From the NCBI GenBank assembly GCA_039714835.1, contig JBDLIN010000226.1:1-6297 (forward strand): a stretch of 6,297 nucleotides of DNA. Direction: 5' to 3'. Source of the DNA: SZUA-22 sp039714835 (GTDB taxonomy: Bacteria > Bacteroidota > Ignavibacteria > Ignavibacteriales > Melioribacteraceae). The position numbers and the translations under genes are program-made. Below the pieces are notes generated by a model. The model made no database searches. It saw only the letters and a program-made list of their open reading frames with translations, and was not told where the DNA came from. Positions 1 to 5,395 of this stretch are shown one piece after another. Each line of letters starts with the position of its first letter. Positions within the stretch are counted from its first letter, which is position 1.

Positions 1-1
1 T

Positions 2-361
2 GTAGCAAAAAAGAAAGCAGCTCCTAAAAAAGCTGTAGTAAAAAAAGCTCCTCCGAAACTAAAAGCAGCAGCAAAACCAATGACAAAAGGTCAGATCGTT
101 GATGTTCTTGCTGGTCGTTTAGATACAACAAAGAAAACAGCAACCCAATTTTTGGAAGACTTGGTAGCATTAGCACATCTTAATGCTAAGAAAGGTTTTA
201 CCATTCCTGGTTTGGGTAAAGTAACTACTGCTTCCAGAAAAGCTAGAAGTGGACGCAATCCGCAGACAGGTGCAGCAATTAGAATTCCAGCTAAAAAGGT
301 TGTGAAATTTAAAATTGCTAAAGCTGCTCAGGATGCTGTTTTCCCAACAAAGAAAAAATAA
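2..361 (+). CDS. HU-family DNA-binding protein with basic N-terminal extension (5' partial)
   Basis: The gene encodes a nucleoid-associated, DNA-bending protein of the HU/IHF family. The frame is open from base 2, so the start lies upstream of the window; 119 residues are visible, ending at TAA 359-361. Residues 1-26 are almost only K, A, P and V (AKKKAAPKKAVVKK), resembling a histone-H1-like tail. The HU fold begins near residue 27 (MTKGQIVDVLAGRL). It continues through the alpha-helical dimerisation part, the turn GFTIPGLGKV, the DNA-binding arm around GRNPQTG, and the closing helix KIAKAAQDAVF, with a KKK tail. An ATG at position 80 would give a normal-sized 93-residue HU, but the in-frame basic codons upstream, with no stop, argue that the real protein is longer. 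Some bacterial HU proteins are known to carry such basic tails, which add non-specific DNA binding. The gene is followed directly by a strong terminator. Confidence 0.9.
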   Translation, partial: VAKKKAAPKKAVVKKAPPKLKAAAKPMTKGQIVDVLAGRLDTTKKTATQFLEDLVALAHLNAKKGFTIPGLGKVTTASRKARSGRNPQTGAAIRIPAKKVVKFKIAKAAQDAVFPTKKK

Positions 362-379
362 TTTGATTATTTTAATCAA
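353..379 (-). terminator. Possible weak terminator for the minus-strand operon
   Basis: A perfect 7-bp inverted repeat, TTGATTA at 363-369 and TAATCAA at 373-379, has a 3-nt loop. Read on the minus strand it is followed by ATTA and then six T residues (353-358). It lies just past the stop of the last operon gene, in the right place for a terminator. The stem is AT-rich, so it would be weak alone, and the T-run begins 4 nt after the stem. It could act together with the GC-rich hairpin at 383-402, which is palindromic and also folds in the minus transcript. The T-run overlaps the last lysine codons of the HU gene. Confidence 0.4.
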
Positions 380-382
380 TGG

Positions 383-410
383 AGCCCGTTTGTTAACGGG
401 CTTTTTTTTT
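383..410 (+). terminator. Rho-independent terminator of the HU gene
   Basis: A perfect 8-bp GC-rich stem, AGCCCGTT at 383-390 and AACGGGCT at 395-402, closes a TGTT loop and is followed by eight further T residues (403-410). It lies 22 nt after the HU stop codon. The loop and right arm also hold the end of the convergent minus-strand gene, whose stop codon is at 393-395. Confidence 0.93.
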
Positions 411-962
411 GTCTTTAATTAGGCTGGGTTGATTTAGTTCTTTCATCTGCAGTAATATATAATCGTAGAGAGATTTGTTAACATTACTCAGGATTATTGT
501 AATTAGTTTACTACTGTTTCTTAAATTTGGACTTATTCCAACCAATATATCATTTTTGCCATCATGTATATATATGGGTTTTGCAGGAGTTCCAGATAAT
601 ACGCCACCTTCGATTTCATCTATATCAGAGAGTTTAATTTCTATTCGTTTAGACTTCTTGAAGTAATCACTGCAAATCATTTTTTCCGTATTTATCTCAA
701 TGTGAAAAGGGAACAATTTATAAGTTCTAAAGTAGTGTCTGTTCAACGCTACTATGATGAAAAGGTTAAGGAGAAAGGGGAATATATAATACCATTCTTG
801 AAACATAAAGATAAATGATGAAATCATGTAGAGGAATAAAAAGATTGTTAGAGGAATATTTGCATATCTATGAATGAATTTCCCGAGTAAAGAGTATTTA
901 AAAGTGATCATTAAATTATTTTCAAATTCATAAAAAGGGAAAATAGGAATTAATCTTTCCAA
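393..962 (-). CDS. Uncharacterised two-helix membrane protein with possible PH-like C-terminal domain
   Basis: I do not recognise a named family. The 189-residue product has a short N-terminal segment, two hydrophobic helices (about residues 36-54 and 57-75), and a soluble, beta-rich C-terminal part (about 82-175). Its pattern, with FHIEINTEKMI, IEIKLSDIDEIEGG, then PIYIHDG and a closing amphipathic helix, resembles bacterial PH-like domains on short membrane anchors. This is inference from pattern only. The start is uncertain: TTG at 960-962 is the first possible one, because a stop lies three codons upstream, and gives a 13-nt overlap with ccmB. ATG at 909-911 would give 172 residues and a 38-nt gap; neither has a clear Shine-Dalgarno site. 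It is the last gene of the operon, directly after ccmB, so it may work with that ABC module. Its last codons (KKKAR-stop) are encoded by the complement of the HU terminator, with TAA in the hairpin loop. Confidence 0.8.
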   Translation of the reverse strand: MERLIPIFPFYEFENNLMITFKYSLLGKFIHRYANIPLTIFLFLYMISSFIFMFQEWYYIFPFLLNLFIIVALNRHYFRTYKLFPFHIEINTEKMICSDYFKKSKRIEIKLSDIDEIEGGVLSGTPAKPIYIHDGKNDILVGISPNLRNSSKLITIILSNVNKSLYDYILLQMKELNQPSLIKDKKKAR

Positions 963-1609
963 ATAAAATCAAAAAGCATGTATGAGGCTGTTAACATAAT
1001 TACATCATAGCATATCAAAACTGCTAACTCAACTAGAGCTTCATTAAGTGGCTTTCCATCAATTGCATACTTGGTTAATTCTAATAATATCAGGATAAGT
1101 GGAAGTAAAATTGGAAAAGCCAGAACAGGATAAAGTGTGCCCTTAGCACTTGCCTTTGAAATTATTGCTGCTATAATCGTTGATGAAATAGTTATTCCAA
1201 AACTTCCTAATAAAGCTGCTAATAAAAATATTGAGAAGCTGTGAAGAACAAATGTATCGAATAGAAGAGAGTATAATATTGTTATTGCAATATTCATTAA
1301 GTAGACTAAGACAATATTAAATATCAATTTACCATTGAAAATAGTTGAGGGTGCTGCAATTAAATGAAGAGTTAATGTCGTACCGCGATCTTCTTCCGAA
1401 ACAAACGCTCGTGAAAGGCCAGACATGGCAGAAAAGAAAATCACTACCCAAAGCAAACCGCCAGTGAGGTGCTCTGAAATATTCTCTTGACCGATCGAAA
1501 AAAGGATTACACTGATAGTAACTAGAATGAACATTGCTAATGCGTTTATCGCATATCTTGTTCTAAGTTCTGACTGCCAGTCTTTTTTGAAGAGGAAATA
1601 TGCTTTCAT
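950..1609 (-). CDS. ccmB: Heme exporter-type ABC permease CcmB
   Basis: The product is the integral-membrane subunit of the CcmAB ABC transporter, which in system I cytochrome c maturation works with CcmC to release holo-CcmE at the inner membrane. At 219 residues it matches the usual CcmB length of about 220. Family-like features are the N-terminal KKDWQSELRTRYA segment, the cytoplasmic motif FVSEEDRGTTLTLHL followed by APSTIFNGKLIFN, and AKGTLYPVLAFPILLPLIL before helix 5. Six hydrophobic helices fall near residues 22-39, 49-68, 96-115, 122-148, 158-178 and 191-213. ATG at 1607-1609 overlaps the ccmA stop in an ATGA junction (4 nt), so translation is probably coupled. No ccmC, ccmE or ccmF lies in the window, so the link to cytochrome c maturation rests on family membership. 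Confidence 0.93.
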   Translation of the reverse strand: MKAYFLFKKDWQSELRTRYAINALAMFILVTISVILFSIGQENISEHLTGGLLWVVIFFSAMSGLSRAFVSEEDRGTTLTLHLIAAPSTIFNGKLIFNIVLVYLMNIAITILYSLLFDTFVLHSFSIFLLAALLGSFGITISSTIIAAIISKASAKGTLYPVLAFPILLPLILILLELTKYAIDGKPLNEALVELAVLICYDVIMLTASYMLFDFIWKD

Positions 1610-2238
1610 ATCTTAAAATCTTCTACGTGAATTATCTCTTTACACAACTCAAGATCGCTTTCTTCGTTTGAGGCAACAATAACTAATTTATTTCTCGATT
1701 CTCTTTCAATCATCTTATAAACTGTTTCCTTACCACTCAAATCAAGATTAGAAGTCGGTTCGTCAAAAATTAATAATTCAGGATCGTGAATTAGTGCAGA
1801 AATAAATTTCATTCTTTGTTTCATACCAGAAGAATATCCTTTCAACAGATCATTTCTTCTTTCATAAAGCGAGAAGTCACTAAGTAATGCTTTTATTTTT
1901 TCCAAATCAACATTCACACCACGGATCTTTAGAAAGTGAATCAGGTTTTCTTCAGCAGTAAACTCATCATATAATACTAAGTAGGGTGAAACAAATCCCA
2001 AATGATTGTGAAGTTTATCATTAGTTAGATGCTTCTTTTTTAATGTATGAATAACTTTTCCGGAAGTCGGTGAAAGTAGGTATGACATAATTTTTGCTAA
2101 TGTTGACTTTCCCGATCCATTACTACCTGCAAGTCCGTATACTAAACCAGAGCGAAACTCTTTATTAATATCCTTAAAGATCATTCTCCGACCGAATGAT
2201 TTGGTTAGATTTTGTAATGTTAAGGAATAGTTACTCAT
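1606..2238 (-). CDS. ccmA: CcmA-like ABC transporter ATP-binding protein
   Basis: This is the cytoplasmic ATPase predicted to power the adjacent CcmB permease. The 210 residues form a single nucleotide-binding domain of usual CcmA size. Visible motifs are Walker A GSNGSGKST (38-46), ABC signature YSSGMKQR (135-142, a variant of LSGGQ), Walker B LLIFDE (155-160) and D-loop SNLD (163-166). Two positions are not canonical. The Q-loop glutamine is absent (GFVSPYLVLYDEFT, 81-94, has S84-P85), and the switch histidine after Walker B is replaced, with VIVASNE (186-192) putting N191 where His is usual. Variants of both sites occur among ABC ATPases, so the protein is not necessarily inactive; Lys44 and Glu160 are intact. 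ATG at 2236-2238 overlaps the upstream protease gene by 8 nt, and the stop overlaps ccmB by 4 nt. The name rests on the ccmB pairing; by sequence alone it is a generic small ABC ATPase. Confidence 0.9.
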   Translation of the reverse strand: MSNYSLTLQNLTKSFGRRMIFKDINKEFRSGLVYGLAGSNGSGKSTLAKIMSYLLSPTSGKVIHTLKKKHLTNDKLHNHLGFVSPYLVLYDEFTAEENLIHFLKIRGVNVDLEKIKALLSDFSLYERRNDLLKGYSSGMKQRMKFISALIHDPELLIFDEPTSNLDLSGKETVYKMIERESRNKLVIVASNEESDLELCKEIIHVEDFKI

Positions 2239-3940
2239 TAATAATTGCTAATTTTCCCTTGAGTATTTGACCGTCAGTTTCGGTAACATAAATATAAATG
2301 CCGCTCGAAAGTTTATTACCATATTTATCTAATCCATTCCATTTTACTACTCTTTCATTGGACTCTATTGCCAGTCTTTCGGAAAACACCAAATCCATAC
2401 TAATTGAATAAATATATAGATTTGCACGTGGTATCAAACTGTTCTTAACGGGAATTGATAGTGATGATTGAACAGTATACTGCTTGTCATAAATATATGG
2501 TTGTGGATAAACAAAATTACTCTTAGTAATAGTTGCCCCCTTCACAACCTGATCATTAAAAATATCCGATTCTACAAGATATTCGTTGCTGTTACTTTCA
2601 ATTTTGGAATAATATTCATTAACAATATGTATTGCTCCATCTTCATTGTTGGTCATCAGACTATAAGTATATTGGATTGAAGGAAATGGATCTTGATGTG
2701 AACTCTCAATGTCTCCGTTTGTTACAATGCTAATGAGTGTGTCGTTTATACCGCTATAGCTGAGGTCAAAGATCATATAATTATTTGCTAATGGCTGAAT
2801 GTTCATAATATAAGATTCTTTGGAAGGCTGATATTTTATAGGATTCTGAATTGGTTTTATTAAAGGTTCATATTCGGAAGCTTCGCTAAAATATTTGCCA
2901 TTTTGTGCACGATAGTTTGTAAAGTAACACCAAACTCCAAAATCATTATAACTGCTTTTCATATTTAAACCGTTTTCTACTAAAGCTAAACTAATCGCCT
3001 CTATCGCTGTACGGTTATAATTCCTCATTATTTCCCAGCTTTTTTTTATGATCTCTAAACCCTTGTTCGGATCATTTCCTTCTTTTTCAAATTTTTCTTT
3101 TAAATAGATGTTCCAAATTACTCTATCGTAACCAGTGTTACCATTACTATAAGTAAATCTTCTTTCAGGATTTCTAAAATATATTGGAAGATAATTATAG
3201 TAATCGTTGATGTTGTCGTAAACAAATTCTTCCATTGAAGTAGAAGTTATTTCATGGTAATACACATCACCTGTTAACGGCGGGCGGTATGAACCAACTT
3301 GAATAGCATGATGAAATTCATGTGCCGCAGTAACCCTTGCACCATTGATTCCAGGTGTTGGCACATTCATTTTGTTATCAATCACTATGTAACTTTTATA
3401 ACGATTATCCTCTGTTCGTTTTTCATATTCAGTGTAACCGTAGAATCCGGATCCCAAACTTGATATGTAAATATCATATAGATTATCACCACCATCACCT
3501 TCATCATCAGGAGGTGGGATATAACCTAAAATGTTAATTTCAAAATTATATGATGAATCTAATGCGATTATTAGTGAATCAAGACTTAACTGAATATTAT
3601 TAGCTGATCCTGAGAAATAATTTGGTGCGTGAATACCATCTGTATCATAATGAATACGGAAAATACCAGATGATGAAACAACACTCTTCTGTCTCACCGG
3701 TCTGCTTAGAATTTCCGCTATCACTTTTTGTTGACTTGTATTAAATTGATTGAAACGAGCCTTAGTTTGAGAAATTATTCCGAAGCCACATTTTTTGTTG
3801 TAATCATCTTCAACAGACATAATACTAGTGCTGGGTTCTGGGCTTTTATTCCCGAGTGTTAAAATTGAATTGTAGAGTGTTTCGATTGACTGAGCAAATA
3901 AATGTGATGATATAAGTAGAATAAAAATTAATTTTTTCAT
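2231..3940 (-). CDS. Secreted zinc metallopeptidase, MXAN_6640-like, with C-terminal sorting-type domain
   Basis: This is a predicted exported protease of 569 residues. A Sec signal peptide (MKKLIFILLISSHLFAQS) probably ends after A16. The zinc site is HEFHH: H207 and H211 as ligands and E208 as the catalytic base, inside VTAAHEFHHAIQ. E230, 19 residues after H211 and just before TSTSMEEFVYD, is the likely third ligand; that spacing fits thermolysin-type gluzincins. An acidic loop (PPPDDEGDGGDNLYD, 142-156) may bind calcium. The core is reminiscent of the MXAN_6640 family of putative metalloproteases. Residues about 370-490 form a beta-rich middle part. The C-terminus (about 500-569), with VVKWNGLDKYGNKLSSGIYIY and a final KGKLAIINE, resembles FlgD-like or Por/type IX secretion sorting domains, implying surface display or release. 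ATG at 3938-3940 comes 1 nt after the thioesterase stop; the 3' end overlaps ccmA by 8 nt. The substrate is unknown. Confidence 0.85.
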   Translation of the reverse strand: MKKLIFILLISSHLFAQSIETLYNSILTLGNKSPEPSTSIMSVEDDYNKKCGFGIISQTKARFNQFNTSQQKVIAEILSRPVRQKSVVSSSGIFRIHYDTDGIHAPNYFSGSANNIQLSLDSLIIALDSSYNFEINILGYIPPPDDEGDGGDNLYDIYISSLGSGFYGYTEYEKRTEDNRYKSYIVIDNKMNVPTPGINGARVTAAHEFHHAIQVGSYRPPLTGDVYYHEITSTSMEEFVYDNINDYYNYLPIYFRNPERRFTYSNGNTGYDRVIWNIYLKEKFEKEGNDPNKGLEIIKKSWEIMRNYNRTAIEAISLALVENGLNMKSSYNDFGVWCYFTNYRAQNGKYFSEASEYEPLIKPIQNPIKYQPSKESYIMNIQPLANNYMIFDLSYSGINDTLISIVTNGDIESSHQDPFPSIQYTYSLMTNNEDGAIHIVNEYYSKIESNSNEYLVESDIFNDQVVKGATITKSNFVYPQPYIYDKQYTVQSSLSIPVKNSLIPRANLYIYSISMDLVFSERLAIESNERVVKWNGLDKYGNKLSSGIYIYVTETDGQILKGKLAIINE

Positions 3941-3941
3941 T

Positions 3942-4403
3942 TCAACCGTTTCTCAATTGTAGTCTTTTTTCCCTTCTTACAAGAGCTTCTGCAAATCGTC
4001 TCTTTTCTTCTTCTGATTCCGGTATGATCTCATCGGCTTTAACTGGCTTCACATTTTCGTCAACACTCACAAAAGTGAGATATGCTGAATTAGTATGACG
4101 TTTATTCCCTTTAGAGTGGTTCTCAGAAGTAACTTTAACTCCAACTTCCAATGATGTGTTAAACACTCTATTCACAGAAGCTTTAATTGTAACAACGTCA
4201 CCAAGTTTTATTGGATGATGAAAATCAATTCTGTCAACTGAAGCGGTAACACAAACCCTCTGCGCATGCTTTGATGAAGCAAGAGCTGCACAAATATCAA
4301 TCCAATGCATTAATTGACCACCTAGCAAATTACCTAACTGGTTTGTGTGATTAGGTAAAACTAGCTCAGTCATTGTTATAATAGAGTCTTTAACTTTTTT
4401 CAT
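3942..4403 (-). CDS. Acyl-CoA thioesterase, hotdog fold (YciA/BFIT-like)
   Basis: The product is a cytoplasmic enzyme predicted to hydrolyse acyl-CoA to free fatty acid and CoA. The 153 residues form a single hotdog domain of the acyl-CoA hydrolase type. Supporting motifs are LPNHTNQLGNLLGGQLMHWID (16-36), where N21 and D36 match the conserved Asn and Asp of the active site, then VTASVDRIDFHHPIKLGDVV (52-71), which fits the central helix-to-strand part, and SAYLTFVSVD (106-115). The C-terminal helix is rich in E and R (EEEKRRFAEALVRREKR), as in related family members. Length is typical. ATG at 4401-4403 starts 12 nt after the stop of the BamD-like gene, and the stop is 1 nt before the protease start, so it is an internal operon gene. 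The bases before its ATG read CCTCC, the opposite of a Shine-Dalgarno site. Chain-length preference cannot be read from the sequence. Confidence 0.93.
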   Translation of the reverse strand: MKKVKDSIITMTELVLPNHTNQLGNLLGGQLMHWIDICAALASSKHAQRVCVTASVDRIDFHHPIKLGDVVTIKASVNRVFNTSLEVGVKVTSENHSKGNKRHTNSAYLTFVSVDENVKPVKADEIIPESEEEKRRFAEALVRREKRLQLRNG

Positions 4404-4415
4404 TGGAGGAACGTT

Positions 4416-5159
4416 TTACTTAAAAGCCATATTGTCGTGAATTTCGCGAATTTCCTCTGCATTTTCAGCCTCCGGATATTTCTCAAGGTAAACATTAATA
4501 TTATCAAAAGCTGTTGCAAACTTTTCCTTATCTAACAGAATTAATATTTTTCTGTATAATGCCTTAGGTGCAAATTCTGTATCGTGATATGTTTCATAAA
4601 CTTTGGTATAGTAATCCATTGATGCGTTGTAATATTCCATTTTTTCATAGATACGAGCAGAATTAAATTCTTTTTCAGCAAGTTTTAAATTTAGTTCATG
4701 GATTTTTCTTTCTGCCTCCTCAACTTTTGGATCAATTGGGAAAAATTCAATAAATGATTGAAATTCTGTAATTGCCTTTGTAGTATATGTTTGATCTAGT
4801 TGATAGGGAGGTGATAGTTGATAATAAGATTCCGCTAACATGAACTGAGATTTTGGTACGTACTCACTTCCTCTTATATCTCTTAATAATTTGCTGAATT
4901 CATATGCAGCCAAAAGAAATTGATCATCATTATAATACGACATCCCTAAATAAAATTGAGCATCGTCTGTAATAGTACTGCCAGGATATTGCAGAACTAA
5001 TGATTGAAATTCCCTCTGGCTATATTGGTAATCCTCATCATTATATAATTCCATAGCATAAGCTAATCCATCTTCAGGACTCATCATAGTGATATCATCA
5101 CTACTTGAGCATCCAAATAATAAGATTGATATCAGTATTGCAGCAAAAATCTCTTTCAT
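4416..5159 (-). CDS. bamD: BamD-like outer membrane assembly lipoprotein (TPR repeats)
   Basis: This is a predicted outer-membrane lipoprotein that, as BamD, would work with BamA to fold and insert beta-barrel proteins. With the start at ATG 5157-5159 it has 247 residues, close to usual BamD size. The N-terminus is a lipoprotein signal, MKEIFAAILISILLFGC, with lipobox LFGC and lipidated C17. An upstream in-frame ATG at 5172-5174 or 5193-5195 would add up to 12 residues ahead of the Lys and hydrophobic core, so I prefer 5159. From about residue 31 the chain is made of TPR-type helix pairs (about 31-63, 64-97, 101-143, 163-195, 196-231), with BamD-like stretches such as EFQSLVLQYPGSTITDDAQFYLG and ITEFQSFIEFFP. 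It is the first gene of the minus-strand operon and is divergent from argF. A YfiO/YbgF-type TPR lipoprotein of other function is the main alternative. Confidence 0.85.
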   Translation of the reverse strand: MKEIFAAILISILLFGCSSSDDITMMSPEDGLAYAMELYNDEDYQYSQREFQSLVLQYPGSTITDDAQFYLGMSYYNDDQFLLAAYEFSKLLRDIRGSEYVPKSQFMLAESYYQLSPPYQLDQTYTTKAITEFQSFIEFFPIDPKVEEAERKIHELNLKLAEKEFNSARIYEKMEYYNASMDYYTKVYETYHDTEFAPKALYRKILILLDKEKFATAFDNINVYLEKYPEAENAEEIREIHDNMAFK

Positions 5160-5395
5160 CAATTCTAATTCCATATAATTAAATATTAAAAACAAATTTA
5201 ATCAAATTTGGTAATCCATCAAACTTATGAGAGGGTCTAAAATTTTTCTCGTTCAAATCTATGCATTCATTTGGAATATAATATAATAGTTCTAAAATAT
5301 TTATCGTAAATGTTACTTTTATTTTCGATCATTAATGTTAAGTTGGATATATTTGTTGAATAAAATATTATAAAGATTTCCTAAGGAGAAATTAT
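5160..5395. promoter_or_regulatory. Divergent intergenic region between bamD-like gene and argF
   Basis: No gene is seen in this AT-rich stretch, which must hold the promoters of both directions unless they start elsewhere. Towards argF, overlapping TATAAT hexamers at 5277-5282 and 5282-5287 are -10 candidates, without a good -35 box, and would give a leader of about 100 nt. Towards the bamD-like gene, TTGATT (5200-5205) and TTTAAT (5178-5183) on the minus strand, 16 nt apart, form a weak sigma-70-like match with a very short leader. A direct repeat of CAAATTT (5193-5199 and 5203-5209) lies inside that candidate. ATTC-N5-GAAT (5265-5277) is an inverted repeat next to the argF-side hexamers. 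In such AT-rich DNA any of these can be chance. No clear ArgR box was found. Confidence 0.4.
5383..5388 (+). promoter_or_regulatory. Shine-Dalgarno site of argF
   Basis: AAGGAG lies 7 nt before ATG 5396-5398 and fixes the argF start. It is the only strong Shine-Dalgarno site in the window; the minus-strand genes lack one. Confidence 0.9.

Noticed and set aside
1..60. Purine-rich AAAGCAGC-type repeats at the window start as a DNA repeat element
   Set aside because: They are explained by Lys/Ala/Pro codons of the HU N-terminal extension and are not regular enough for a tandem repeat.
170..379. Minus-strand open frame of 69 codons opposite the HU gene
   Set aside because: It lies entirely antisense to the well-supported HU core and terminator, and has low-complexity Ser/Phe/Cys composition typical of a shadow frame.
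475..666. Plus-strand open frame of 63 codons
   Set aside because: It is antisense to the two-helix membrane protein gene, with no Shine-Dalgarno site and no recognisable domain.
2468..2680. Plus-strand open frame of 70 codons
   Set aside because: It lies inside the metallopeptidase gene on the other strand; its hydrophobic look comes from reading AT-rich codons antisense.
3355..3537. Plus-strand open frame with a His-rich run (HHHHLHH)
   Set aside because: The histidines are the antisense reading of the Asp/Gly-rich loop in the protease; there is no independent support for a metal-binding peptide.
5160..5195. Longer start of the BamD-like protein at 5195 or 5174
   Set aside because: These would put up to 12 residues, including acidic ones, before the Lys-plus-hydrophobic lipoprotein signal; the ATG at 5159 gives a standard signal with the lipobox cysteine at residue 17.
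5356..5370. Possible ArgR box (TGAAT followed by A-rich spacer) before argF
   Set aside because: Only the left half matches; the right half does not read ATTCA, so it is no better than chance in AT-rich DNA.
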